Assembly (NCBI GenBank): GCA_033557465.1
Contig: CM066035.1
Location: 905,479,309-905,543,308 of the forward strand
Source of the DNA: Ichthyophis bannanicus
Lineage: Eukaryota > Chordata > Amphibia > Gymnophiona > Ichthyophiidae
Length of the DNA: 64,000 bases
Direction of reading: 5' to 3'
In this document: in pieces, positions 55,445 to 64,000 of the stretch
Numbering within the stretch: the first letter of the stretch is position 1
How the letters are laid out: each line of letters opens with the position of its first letter
Notes under the pieces: model-generated
The model's database searches: none
Told to the model about the DNA's origin: nothing
The model's input: the letters and a program-made list of their open reading frames with translations, nothing else
Made by a program: the position numbers and the translations under genes

Positions 55445-56200
55445 CGCCTTCAGAAGATTGTGAGGAGGCTGGTGTGATCCACCTATTTCAGAAGTAGGAG
55501 CTGGCGGCATTGATTGCCAGGGTCTCATCCACCTTGAACTTGATGGATGCTTCCAATACGGAACTGGAGCCGAAGGGTACACCTCCTTCAAGAGGGCAAA
55601 AATCCACTACTGTTCCTGTTTCTGGATGTGATCCAGGATATGACTCGACAAACTCGCCTAAAGGGTTAACGGAGTGTGTAAAAATTTCCGCTCTCCTGGA
55701 GGAGGCGTGAGTTGCGTGGTTTGGCATTCGCAAGGTGATGCACAGGTCACAGCGGTTACCAGATAGACCATCATTCCTGTGAAAGGCCGATTGGCTTTGA
55801 AAAATTTTCTGGACCAAAAGGTGTATTCATGGTTGAGGAGCCAGTTTTACCATAGAAGTGGATATTCTTCAGCTGGCAGTATATTCCAGCCTGACGTCTC
55901 GAGCCCTGCTCCAATGGATTCATGCTCTTCCACCAGATGATACTACCTCTTGGAGTCTGCTACAGCCGCCTTTTCTGATGCCATGTATGACCTGGTGCGT
56001 TTGGTAGCTATGGATATTGCTCTGATGATGATGTCATGGTGTTTGGATTTGGCTCAGACAGTGGACACATCTTCCAAAGTCTAGTAGCTCAACTGGTTTT
56101 TAAGGGGCATCTTCTGTTTGGAGCCAATTTTGAAGAAGCTAGTGAAGGATCTGGTGAGACAAAATCTACCGCCTTATGGAAGTTGTGTCCAAGGGGGCTG
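55445..56200 (+). pseudogene. DIRS-F gag remnant
   Basis: E-L-A-A-L-I-A-R-V near 55497, S-A-L-L-E-E-A near 55690, then M-Y-D-L-V-R-L-V-A-M near 55983 (DIRS-E: Y-D-L-I-R-S-L-A-K-H-M) and L-K-K-L-V-K-D-L near 56130. Frames change repeatedly. Confidence 0.6.
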
Positions 56201-56639
56201 TGAAGTGGGCTGATGCCCCTTCTGGTCAGCCTCTGCCCATCCACCAAGGGCAGGCTGGCCAGATGCCTGGGGGCCTCGGGACTAGTTGTTACCAACCTGG
56301 AGAACCTTTCTCCCACCTTCCTCCCCCCCCCCCCCCCCCCCTGCTTCTAGGTTTTGGCTTTGGGTTCATTCACGGTCCTTTTGTGGAGTTCATGGGTCCT
56401 TTCCAGAGGAGGACCCTACCTGGCTGCGCAGTGAAGGATTTTGGGCCTGTTCCCTGGTTCCTTCAGTTGGAAGAAAGATCTGCTTTTTCTTTCAGGAATG
56501 GGCCCTGATTTCCAAGGATTGCTGGTTGCTAGACACCATTCAGTTCGGCTATGAACTGGAATGCAAAGAACCAATTCCAGATGCCATAGTCATCTCCACT
56601 TGTGGATCTTCGATCAAAAGTGCCACTGTGCAGATCACC

Positions 56640-57151
56640 TTGGACAGGTTTCTGCACCTAAAGGCAGTGATGCTCTTTCTGCTGGATGAGTGGGGCTAGG
56701 ACAGATACGCCATCTATTTTGTGGTACCTAAAAGGATGGTTCAGTCCGCCTATTCTGGACCTCAAGGAGATCAAGGAGCACTTGTGCATCCTGCATTTCC
56801 CAATTGGAATCCTTGCGCTCTGTGATTCAAGCTCAAGCAGTTCACCAAGGGGAGCTCTTGGTTTCCCTGTATATGGCCAAGTTGTACTTTCATATCCCAA
56901 TCCGGGTGGATCAGCAAAAGTATCTGCATGTATCTGTGTTTAGCTCTTGCTATCAGTTCGCCGCCCTCCCTTTTGGGCTTTCCACCACTAAAGTTATTCT
57001 CCCAGGTCATAGTGGTGGTGGCTGCATTGCCAAGGGATCAGTGGCTTTTTAGAAAGCCTCGGCTGGGTGATCATTCATGGAAGAGCCAGTTAGAGCCAGT
57101 TGTCTCCTTCCCAGTCCCTCGAGCCTCTGGGATCTCGCTTATCTCTCGACT
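56640..57151 (+). pseudogene. DIRS-F reverse transcriptase remnant
   Basis: Y-A-I-Y-F-V-V-P-K-R near 56708, S-L-Y-M-A-K-L-Y-F-H-I-P near 56863 (decayed S-L-D-L-x-E-A-Y-x-H-I-P), C-Y-Q-F-A-A-L-P-F-G-L-S near 56948, V-I-V-V-V-A-A near 57010. It is cut by the CR1 at 57152 before the Y-x-D-D box. Confidence 0.65.
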
Positions 57152-58283
57152 CATAAGAACGTAAGAAATGCCATACTGGGTCAGACCGAGGTCCATCAAG
57201 CCCAGTATCCTGTTTCCAACAGTGGCCAATCTAGGTCATACGTACCTAGCAGTTTCCCCAAAAGACACAGGTTCAGCAGTGCTTGTACTAGGCCAAGCAT
57301 TGATATCCTGGGTCCCTTTTTAATAGTGGTTTATGGACCTTTCCTCCAGGAACTTGTCCAAACCTTTTTTAAACCCAGCTATACTAACAGCCCTTACTAC
57401 ATCCTCCGGTAACAGATTCCAGAGTTTGATTACACGTTGAGTGAAGAAATATTTTCTCCTATTTGTCTTAAATAGTTTACCCTGTAGCTTCATTACATGT
57501 CCCCTAGTCCTTCTATATTCTGATAGCGTAAACAATTGATCCATGTCTATCCGTTCCACTCCATTCATTAATTTATACACCTCTATCATATCTCCCCTCA
57601 GCCGTCTCTTTTCTAGGTTAAAGAGCCCTAACCTTTTTAGCCTCTCTTCATAGGAGTAGCCTTCCATCCCCTTCACCAATTTGGTGGCTCTTCTCTGTAC
57701 TTTTTCTAATAACTCTGTCCTTTTTAAGATACGGTGACCAGAATTGCACACAATATTCAAGGTGCGGTCGTATCATGGAGCGATACAGAGGCATTATAAT
57801 ATCCTTTGTTTTATTCTCCATCCCTTTCCTTATGATACCTAGCATTCTATTTGCTTTCTTGGCCGCCGCTGCACACTGGGTGGAGGGTTTTAACATGTTA
57901 TCCACGATGACTCCTAAATCTTTTTCCTGGGTGGTGGTTTCTAATGTGGAGCCTTGCATCGTGTAACTATAGTGTGGGTTGTTCTTTCCTAGGTGCATAA
58001 CTTTGCACTTGTCCACATTAAATTTCATCTGCCATTTGGATGCCCAGTCTTCCAATTTATCCAGATCCTCCTGCAGTTTTCCACAATCCTCTTGGGTTTT
58101 AACAACTTTAAACAGTTTTGTGTCATCTGCAAATTTGATAACCTCACTAGTTATTCCCTTTTCCAGGTCATTTATGAATATGTCAAAAAGCAGCGGACCC
58201 AGTACAGATCCCTGGGGTACTCCGCTATTCACCTTTTTCCATTGGGAATAGGTGAATAGCGGAGTACCCCAGGGATCTGTACT
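57152..58283 (-). mobile_element. 5'-truncated CR1 with fold-back 5' end
   Basis: The minus-strand frame from 58286 contains [29 protein letters not shown] and, after a shift near 57720, the C-terminal R-K-Y-F-F-T-Q-R-V; the 3' untranslated end lies at 57152-57330. It is the same family as 20790-24937. The 5' side ends in a perfect 33-bp inverted repeat (58201-58233 with 58251-58283), so the extreme 5' end of the cDNA was copied back on itself. Confidence 0.88.
58201..58283. repeat. perfect 33-bp inverted repeat at LINE 5' end
   Basis: AGTACAGATCCCTGGGGTAC at 58201-58220 through 58233 is exactly complementary to 58251-58283, separated by a 17-base loop. The arm is CR1 polymerase sequence around the G-V-P-Q-G-S box. 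Confidence 0.95.
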
Positions 58284-58853
58284 CATTGCTGCTGCTCACG
58301 ATTCCCCCTTTTACTAGTCACCCTTGAGCTTTTTACAGGTTGTGGTGTGGTGGTTGTGGTTTGTTTTTTTTCTGGTAGCCTGTAGCTAGGGAGTCCCATA
58401 TGTGAGGACGGACTTGGTGCTTGTTTCTGGAGAAAGCGTAGTTCTCCAGGACCAAGCAGGAAGTCAGTCCTCGCATATGGGTGACGTCGGCGCCGACGGA
58501 GCCCTCGCGGAGCAATTTTCCCCAGCTTTCAAAGAAAGCCTTTGGGAATTGCAGCGCGCATGCGCGGTCCTCTTCCCGCCCAAGGGTGCCGTCTTGCTCA
58601 GTCTTCTCTTTTCCGCGGAGCCCTACAGACGTTGCCTGTGAATCCCCGCAGAAAAGTTGATTTTTTTTCTCTATTTTCCTCTTTTTTTTTCCTTCGGTTC
58701 GACGCCGATTCTTTTCCCGCCCGGACTCGTGACGTCGGTTGCGAGTCCGTTCCTTATTTTTCGTTTTTTTGTCCTTCGTGACAGATTTCGCGCCTTTTTC
58801 CTTTTTCCCTGGCAGCCCGGTCATTCGACCTCGTAGGGGCCCTTTTTCCCCCG

Positions 58854-60645
58854 ATGGCTGCCAGCGGCTTTAAAAAGTGTGATCTCTGTAAGAAACTCAT
58901 GTCTCTTACAGACACGCACGACTTCTGCCTCCACTGCCTCGGCCCAGATCATGACTCCCTGATCTGTGTGCCATGCGGCAAAATGTCCTCAAAAGCTTTG
59001 AGGAGTCGGCAGCACCAGCGGGAGCGTATCTTCTCTGACTCCGGCCGGGCTCGGACCTCGTCGGAGGCTTCGACGTCGGGACTCTGGTCCTGAGCATCGT
59101 CGAAGTTCCTCTGAAAGGGGGTCTCCTACCCGGGAACATCATCGGAAGAAGAAACCCGCGAGGGCGGGATCGGTGGACGCTCCTGGTTCCTCGAGGGCCA
59201 GGTCGCATAGCCCCGATTCCCGTCCCGGGTCCTCGGAGACGGAGAGGCCGTCAAAACATCCTCGACTCGAGGTGGACTTGCCCGCTCACGTGAGTACTGT
59301 TGTCCTCGTTGACTCGCCTCCGAAGGACCCGACGTGGGGCCCGACGCCGTCGGGGCCCGAGTCGGGGGCTGCTGGGTCTCCTGAGCTCGGACTCAGGTTG
59401 ACGGCCTTGGAGAGCAGTCTGACTGCCTTCTTGGACCAGCAGCGGGTATTGATCGCTGGCCTCGCCGGTGCTTCTGCCCTGACCGCCGGGACGTCGACCT
59501 CCAAATCGACCCCAGAGACCGAGCCGATCCTCGAGTCCATGAGAGCTCGAGTCGATCCTCGGTCGAGGTCTCCGGCCTCCCATTCGGGACTGCGGTCGTC
59601 GACGCCGACTCCCTCGGCGTCAGAGCGGATAGATCGGTGCCTGCCCGACCGGAGCCGATCGACTCCTCCTCCGAGGAGTCGGCCTGGGAATCTGAGGACG
59701 AAGAGTCACCTGGTTCCTTTCGGACTCGGTGTGTCCCTTCGGACTCCCCCGAGTCCGAACCTCGGAGACGGTCCCCCCCGGAGGATACCCGGTTCTCGGA
59801 CTTCGTGAGGGATATGGCCAAGGCCTTGGCCTTGGCCTTCCCTGCGGATCCCGAGGAGGAGCCTCGAGTCGAAGAACTCGATGCCCTCCAATATGACTCT
59901 CCCCCGAAGGAGGCCTTTATTGTACCGGTTCCTCCGATGCTGGAACGACTTCTCTTCCACATGTGGGAGAGCCCGGCGTCGTCGCCGGTGTTAAGCAAGC
60001 GGGTCGATTCCATTTATCGAGTCCGCAAGAGCCCCGGCTTCCAGAAGGCACAACTACCGCACCATTCCATGGTGGTGGAATCGGCCATGCATAGACTAAA
60101 GAGTCCAAAAAATGCACTCCTCGGTGCCCCCTGGTAGGGAAGCCCGAAGCCTGGATGCCCTCGGTAGGAAGTGCTTCCAGGGCTCTATGCTTGCTTGTTG
60201 AGTCCAGACCTACCAGCTCTACATGGGCATGTATCTCCGAGACCTGGCTAAGGAAATAGCCGGGTTCTCTGCTGGTCTCTCCGACGAACCTTTGCAGAGG
60301 TTCCAATCCTTGTCTACTGGTATTCGAGAGTGCTCCAAGTTTATCTCTCGAGCAGCCTACGATGGTTTTGAGGCGTCGGCTCGAGTAGCTGCGGCCGGCA
60401 TCGGTGGACGCCGCCAGGCTTGGCTTCAGACGTCCGACCTCGAGCCCTGGGTACAGGACAAGTTGGTTGGTGTCCCCTGCCGAGGTGATAACCTCTTTGG
60501 CAAGCCCATGGATGAGAAGGCTGCACAAATCGAGACGGAGACTCTCACCAGGACTCGTCTCTCGAGGAAGACCTCTGCCCCTTCTCAAAAGAAGAAGGCC
60601 TCGGGGGAAAAAGCCCTTTTACCCGAGGAAAGGTGCTGCCTATAA
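58854..60645 (+). pseudogene. DIRS-G gag, several frame changes
   Basis: ATG at 58854: K-K-C-D-L-C-K-K, then F-C-L-H-C-L-G-P-D-H and C-V-P-C-G, a Cys/His array shared with DIRS-C. A Ser/Arg/Pro-rich middle spans 59173-59808. H-H-S-M-V-V-E-S-A-M near 60061 and W-V-Q-D-K-L-V-G near 60447 match DIRS-C. A stop near 59093, an overlap of frames near 59637-59808 and a stop at 60137 mean it cannot be read as one protein; polymerase and recombinase may still be intact. Confidence 0.78.
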
Positions 60646-62684
60646 ATACTACCCTCAATATCCGGCCTCAGTGGCTCCCCCAGAGGGAAATCAGGCCAAG
60701 GGACGGGGTAATGGGTCCCGTAGGCAGCAAGCCCCCAAGCCTGCACCACCGGCCCCTGCTCAGCAGGGTGGGGGTTTTTGACTTCCTCAGCATAGCCTTT
60801 CCCCCTCAGCTGGTTTCTCTCAGCACAGGAGGCCGGCTGGTCCACTTTGCCCAAAGGTGGTCCACCATCACCACAGATACCTGGGTACTTCACATAGTTC
60901 AAAAGGGTTATCTTCCTCACTTTCACCAGGTACCTCCCTCCTACTTTCCAGGGGAGCCTCCCAGACTGCCTTTGCACAGGGACTTACTACTTCAGGAGTT
61001 AGCAAGTCTTGTTCAGGAACAAGCCGTGGAACCAGTGCCCCACCACCTGAAGGGCCAGGGGTTTTACTCCAGGTACTTCCTGATTCCAAAAAGAACAGTA
61101 GGCCTCAGGCCCGTCCTGGATTTGCGAAACCTCAACAAGTTCCTTGCAAAGGAAAAGTTAAAGATGCTTACCTTTGGAATTCTGCTGCCCTACCTCCAGC
61201 AGGGAGACTGGCTATGCTCCTTGGATCTGAAAGATGCATATACCCATATCCTCATTCATCCGGACCACAGGCAGTATCTCAGATTTGTTATAGGAGGAAA
61301 TCATTACCAGTACAGGGTACTGCCCTTTGGCCTATCCTCCGCACCCAGGGTGTTCACCAAGTGCCTCGCTGTGATGGCGGCTTATCTGAGACTTCAAGGT
61401 CTGTTTGTGTTCCCATACCTGGACGACTGGCTCATCAGAGCCCAATCTTCCCAAGAGGCCACTCAGCGCACTGTGGCCCTGCTCCAACACTTGGGGTTTG
61501 TCATAAACTTCGCAAAGTCCACTTTGCTCCCCTCTCAAAATCTCGAGTTCATCGGCGCCCGGTTGGACACACTTCAGGCGCGGGCCTTCCTCCCTCTGGA
61601 CAGGGCCAGGCGGCTCATGGACCTCGCCGGCCACTTTCACAGCAATGCGCTGGTCCCAGCCAGACATTTTCTGCGACTGCTCGGCCATATGGCTTCCACG
61701 GTCCATGTGACACCCAATGCCCGACTGAACATGCGTCCTGCTCAGTGGTGCCTTCGCAATCAATGGCATCAGGCCACGGGGAGCCTAGCGGACTCCGTGC
61801 AGATCTCCGACCAGCTGGTCTCTTCTCTACAATGGTGGCTTCATCTGCCCAACCTAGTACTAGGAGTGACTTTTCAGCCCCCTACGCATTCTCACGTCCT
61901 GACGACCGATGCTTCTCTCCTAGGTTGGGGTGCACACTGCCAGGAGACCTGTACTCAAGGCCTCTGGACTCCTTGGGAGTCTGCTCAACAGATAAACTTC
62001 CTAGAGCTCAGAGCCATCCGCCTAGCGCTCAAAGCATTCTCTCACCTGGTTTCTCACCAGTCGGTGATGATACAGACGGACAATCAGGTTGCAATGTTCT
62101 ACGTGAACAAACAAGGCGGAACAGGCTCCTTCCTTCTCTGTCAAGAGGCACAAAAACTATGCGCTTGGGCTGTCCACCACGGCATCATCCTCAAGGCTGT
62201 CTATCTCCCAGGTCAAGAGAATTACCTGGCCGACAAGCTCAGCAGGATCCTCCAGCCACACGAGTGGAGGTTGGACCCGCTGGTGGTTCAGCGGATCTTT
62301 CTCAAGTGGGGCCTCCCCACCATGGATCTGTTTGCCAGTCCTCTGAACCGGCAGCTGCCCAGATTCTGCTCTCGTCAGCCACATCCTCTCCGGGTAGCGG
62401 CGGATGCTTTTCTAATTCCATGGTCCACCGGCCTCTTGTATGCCTTTCCTCCCGTGCCACTGGTGTCTCGGACGCTCTTCAAGTACCTCCGAGACAAAGC
62501 ATCGCTGATCCTCGTGGCTCCCCGGTGGCCGAGACAACCTTGGTTCCCGCTTCTGATGCAGCTAGCGGTAGACACTCCTCTTCCACTGGGATTTCAGCCC
62601 GACCTCCTGTCGCAGGATCAGGGGACTCTCCTACACCCCAATCTCCGGTCCCTTCATCTGATGACCTGGCTGCTGAAAGGGTAG
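60633..62684 (+). CDS. DIRS-G reverse transcriptase / RNase H / methyltransferase (683 codons)
   Basis: Intact frame overlapping the gag end by 13 bases. RT: F-Y-S-R-Y-F-L-I-P-K, S-L-D-L-K-D-A-Y, Y-R-V-L-P-F-G-L-S-S-A-P, F-P-Y-L-D-D-W-L-I (Y-L-D-D near residue 261). RNase H: L-T-T-D-A-S-L-L-G-W-G, L-E-L-R-A-I-R, I-Q-T-D-N-Q-V-A-M-F-Y, N-Y-L-A-D-K-L-S-R. Methyltransferase tract: T-M-D-L-F-A-S-P, Y-A-F-P-P-V-P-L, A-P-R-W-P-R-Q-P-W-F. All expected acidic residues are present. It would synthesise element DNA from its RNA. Confidence 0.92.
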   Translation: MLPINTTLNIRPQWLPQREIRPRDGVMGPVGSKPPSLHHRPLLSRVGVFDFLSIAFPPQLVSLSTGGRLVHFAQRWSTITTDTWVLHIVQKGYLPHFHQVPPSYFPGEPPRLPLHRDLLLQELASLVQEQAVEPVPHHLKGQGFYSRYFLIPKRTVGLRPVLDLRNLNKFLAKEKLKMLTFGILLPYLQQGDWLCSLDLKDAYTHILIHPDHRQYLRFVIGGNHYQYRVLPFGLSSAPRVFTKCLAVMAAYLRLQGLFVFPYLDDWLIRAQSSQEATQRTVALLQHLGFVINFAKSTLLPSQNLEFIGARLDTLQARAFLPLDRARRLMDLAGHFHSNALVPARHFLRLLGHMASTVHVTPNARLNMRPAQWCLRNQWHQATGSLADSVQISDQLVSSLQWWLHLPNLVLGVTFQPPTHSHVLTTDASLLGWGAHCQETCTQGLWTPWESAQQINFLELRAIRLALKAFSHLVSHQSVMIQTDNQVAMFYVNKQGGTGSFLLCQEAQKLCAWAVHHGIILKAVYLPGQENYLADKLSRILQPHEWRLDPLVVQRIFLKWGLPTMDLFASPLNRQLPRFCSRQPHPLRVAADAFLIPWSTGLLYAFPPVPLVSRTLFKYLRDKASLILVAPRWPRQPWFPLLMQLAVDTPLPLGFQPDLLSQDQGTLLHPNLRSLHLMTWLLKG

Positions 62685-63721
62685 TCCTTGCTCCTCTGCA
62701 GCTACCTCCAGATGTGGAAGAGGTCGTCTTGGCCTCCAGGCGGCCCTCCACCCGGAAGTCCTACGCTCTCAAGTGGCATCGGTTCTCCGTCTGGTGTACT
62801 CAGCAGTCTCAAGATCCTTTCTCCTGTTCAGCATCATTGGTCTTGCAGTACTTGCTCTCTCTCTCCAACCTTGGACTTAAGTCCAACTCGGTAAAAGTCC
62901 ACCTCAGTGCTCTTTCTACGCATCACCTGCCAGTGGATGGTAGACCTCTTTCCAGCCACCCTCTGGTGGCTCGGTTTCTCAGAGGCCTCCTTCTCCTTAA
63001 GCCACCTTTGTGCCCGCCAGCCCCGGACTGGGATCTTAATGTGGTGTTGCAGCGGATCACCTGTCCGCCTTTTGAGCCTATGGCTACCTGTCCGCTCCGT
63101 TTTCTTTCGTGGGAAACCTTGTTCTTGGTAGCCCTCACTTCGGCTAGACGCGTTAGTGAGCTGCAGGCCCTGGTTTCTGATCCTCCTTACACTAGGTTCT
63201 ACAAGAACCGGGTAGTCCTACGGACTCACCCTAAATTTCTTCCCAAAGTGGTTTCCCCTTTTCACATCAACCAGGAGGTGGTACTTCCGACCTACTTTCC
63301 CAGGCTGCACTCCAGCCGAGCTGAAATGGTCCTGCATACCCTGGACTGTAGAAGGGCGTTGACCTTCTACCTTGACCGTACGCGGGAGCACCGAAAGGCT
63401 GTTCAGCTCTTCGTGTCTTATGACCCCAACAAGTTGGGGCTCCCTGTCTCCAAGCGTACTCTGTCCATCTGGATTGTGGACTGCATCGCTTGGGCTTACG
63501 AGGCTGCGGGCCTCGTGCTGGAAGGTAGAGTCACAGCTCATTGTGTTCGGGCGAAGGCTACGTCAGTAGCTTACCTCCACTCTGTTCCATTGGCAGACAT
63601 CTGCCGGGCCGCTACTTGGTCTTCAAGCCAGACTTTTGCAGCCCATTACTGCCTGGAGAGGGAGTCCCGCAGGGACAGTGCTTTCGGACAGGCAGTCCTC
63701 CGTAACCTCTTCGAGGTATAG
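60857..63721 (+). CDS. DIRS-G tyrosine recombinase with long overprinted N-terminal extension (954 codons)
   Basis: This frame, -1 relative to RT, is open across nearly all of the RT gene and continues 1 kb beyond it. Residues up to about 610 overlap RT and are Ser/Pro/Gly-rich. The core-binding domain begins near residue 620 (S-R-R-P-S-T-R-K-S-Y-A-L-K-W). Catalytic part: T-S-A-R-R-V-S-E-L-Q (Arg near residue 761), H-I-N-Q, A-H-C-V-R-A-K-A (H-x-x-R near 895), D-I-C-R-A-A-T-W and A-H-Y-C-L-E (Tyr near 928). The recombinase joins circular element DNA to the target. The real start codon is unknown; only the last third has clear enzymatic meaning. Confidence 0.85.
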   Translation: MVHHHHRYLGTSHSSKGLSSSLSPGTSLLLSRGASQTAFAQGLTTSGVSKSCSGTSRGTSAPPPEGPGVLLQVLPDSKKNSRPQARPGFAKPQQVPCKGKVKDAYLWNSAALPPAGRLAMLLGSERCIYPYPHSSGPQAVSQICYRRKSLPVQGTALWPILRTQGVHQVPRCDGGLSETSRSVCVPIPGRLAHQSPIFPRGHSAHCGPAPTLGVCHKLRKVHFAPLSKSRVHRRPVGHTSGAGLPPSGQGQAAHGPRRPLSQQCAGPSQTFSATARPYGFHGPCDTQCPTEHASCSVVPSQSMASGHGEPSGLRADLRPAGLFSTMVASSAQPSTRSDFSAPYAFSRPDDRCFSPRLGCTLPGDLYSRPLDSLGVCSTDKLPRAQSHPPSAQSILSPGFSPVGDDTDGQSGCNVLREQTRRNRLLPSLSRGTKTMRLGCPPRHHPQGCLSPRSRELPGRQAQQDPPATRVEVGPAGGSADLSQVGPPHHGSVCQSSEPAAAQILLSSATSSPGSGGCFSNSMVHRPLVCLSSRATGVSDALQVPPRQSIADPRGSPVAETTLVPASDAASGRHSSSTGISARPPVAGSGDSPTPQSPVPSSDDLAAERVVLAPLQLPPDVEEVVLASRRPSTRKSYALKWHRFSVWCTQQSQDPFSCSASLVLQYLLSLSNLGLKSNSVKVHLSALSTHHLPVDGRPLSSHPLVARFLRGLLLLKPPLCPPAPDWDLNVVLQRITCPPFEPMATCPLRFLSWETLFLVALTSARRVSELQALVSDPPYTRFYKNRVVLRTHPKFLPKVVSPFHINQEVVLPTYFPRLHSSRAEMVLHTLDCRRALTFYLDRTREHRKAVQLFVSYDPNKLGLPVSKRTLSIWIVDCIAWAYEAAGLVLEGRVTAHCVRAKATSVAYLHSVPLADICRAATWSSSQTFAAHYCLERESRRDSAFGQAVLRNLFEV

Positions 63722-63847
63722 GCAACTCCTATCCTCCGTCCCGGATGTTGGGCTACCGGTTGGAGACATATTCAGAGAAGATTCCTTCCTTCTGTGCTAC
63801 TGACCTCGAGGGAGCTCATTTTTGTGCTTAGGGTCTCCGGTAGCCTT

Positions 63848-63965
63848 AAGCTTGGGAGTCCCATATTTGAGGACTGACTTCCTGCTTGGTCCTGGAGAAA
63901 GCGTAGTTACTCACCTGTAACAGGTCTTCTCCAGGAGCAGCAGGAATCAGTCCTCACAACCCTCC
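63848..63965. other. internal complementary region of DIRS-G
   Basis: Contains the complement of the left end (near 58384-58450) followed by 'tactcacctgtaacaggtc' and a second end-like block with GGAATCAGTCCTCACAACC, matching the DIRS-C arrangement at 38399-38515. Confidence 0.75.
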
Positions 63966-64000
63966 CTCCTCCCCTTGGAGTTGCAGTTATATGCTTTCGT

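Larger units (their letters stand above)
52340..57151 (+). mobile_element. DIRS-F: highly decayed DIRS element in RBBP7 intron 4
   Basis: gag-like pieces on both sides of the LINE at 53797-55438 (S-D-V-D-V-E-V before; P-S-E-D-C-E-E-A-G-V-I and S-S-T-L-N-L-M-D-A after) and RT-like pieces near 56640-57060 (Y-A-I-Y-F-V-V-P-K; A-L-P-F-G-L-S-T) mark an old element of the DIRS-A/E type. The left part 52340-53790 has 'accaatccagacaag' and 'ctaccagcagatta' blocks like a DIRS leader. No right terminus is visible before the CR1 at 57152. Confidence 0.55.
58376..64000 (+). mobile_element. DIRS-G: well-preserved second-lineage DIRS element, cut by window end
   Basis: Starts at about 58376 with CTAGGGAGTCCCATATGTGAGGA-like terminus (first bases 58384-58403); the complement of this end recurs in the internal complementary region at 63850-63960 (GGGAGTCCCATATTTGAGG, GGTCCTGGAGAAAGCGTAG). 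gag (58854-60645, broken), RT/RNase H/methyltransferase (60633-62684, intact) and recombinase (to 63721, intact) are present. The right terminal repeat is beyond 64000. CpG is frequent, pointing to a young copy. Confidence 0.9.

Noticed and set aside
56326..56342. C homopolymer as a functional site
   Set aside because: Simple low-complexity run in decayed DIRS-F DNA; also an assembly-error hotspot.

Overview
This is vertebrate nuclear DNA with no bacterial features. Three short exons with consensus splice sites (32002-32146, 39847-39992, 40585-40758) encode consecutive segments of the histone-binding WD40 protein RBBP7. The whole window therefore appears to lie inside one RBBP7 locus on the + strand: intron 1 (or upstream DNA) at 1-32001, intron 2 at 32147-39846, intron 3 at 39993-40584, and intron 4 from 40759 past the window end. 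Exon 1 and exon 5 onward are not visible. The repeat profile (many DIRS tyrosine-recombinase retrotransposons, CR1/L2-type LINEs, Tc1, hAT, a BovB/RTE-like tail, tRNA-derived SINEs) and the amphibian-like protein sequence suggest an amphibian, possibly a caecilian. The order-level guess is inference.

Almost everything else is mobile DNA nested up to four levels deep. I name seven DIRS copies A-G by position: A 2374-9881, B 13755-30408, C 32405-38755, D 40831-52317, E 44699-50723 (inside D), F 52340-57151, G 58376 to beyond the window. All seven lie on the + strand, the same as the gene. A, B, D, E and F share one gag type. C and G form a second lineage whose gag carries a C-x2-C / C-x2-C-L-G-x-x-H motif. 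E and G are the least decayed; in both, the RT/RNase H/methyltransferase frame is overlapped by an open frame leading into the tyrosine recombinase.

Region 1.2-31 kb: remnants of one old minus-strand L2/Rex1-like LINE occur at 31.1, 13.5, 12.5, 11.7 and 1.5 kb. It seems to have been split by DIRS-B and by a DNA transposon (1694-11534) that encodes a protein family I recognise only as an orphan family. That transposon was split by DIRS-A, which in turn carries an L2 fragment and a twin-primed ORF1-only LINE. DIRS-B contains a Tc1 element (itself hit by a BovB-like element and by a hAT element holding a 1-kb minisatellite and a large palindrome), a minus-strand CR1 and, inside that, an ORF1-only LINE and a near full-length CR1.

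Region 32-41 kb: RBBP7 exons 2-4, DIRS-C (hit by a SINE and a CR1 fragment) and a multi-hairpin fold-back cluster. Region 41-64 kb, intron 4: DIRS-D with E nested inside, DIRS-F with a complete ORF1-only LINE, a minus-strand CR1 ending in a perfect fold-back, and DIRS-G.

The strongest candidates for something undescribed are the orphan transposon, a HAL1-like ORF1-only LINE family (three copies, each with a target-site duplication), and the inverted host duplication at the right end of DIRS-A. All calls rest on reading the sequence and on recalled family features; no database search was made.
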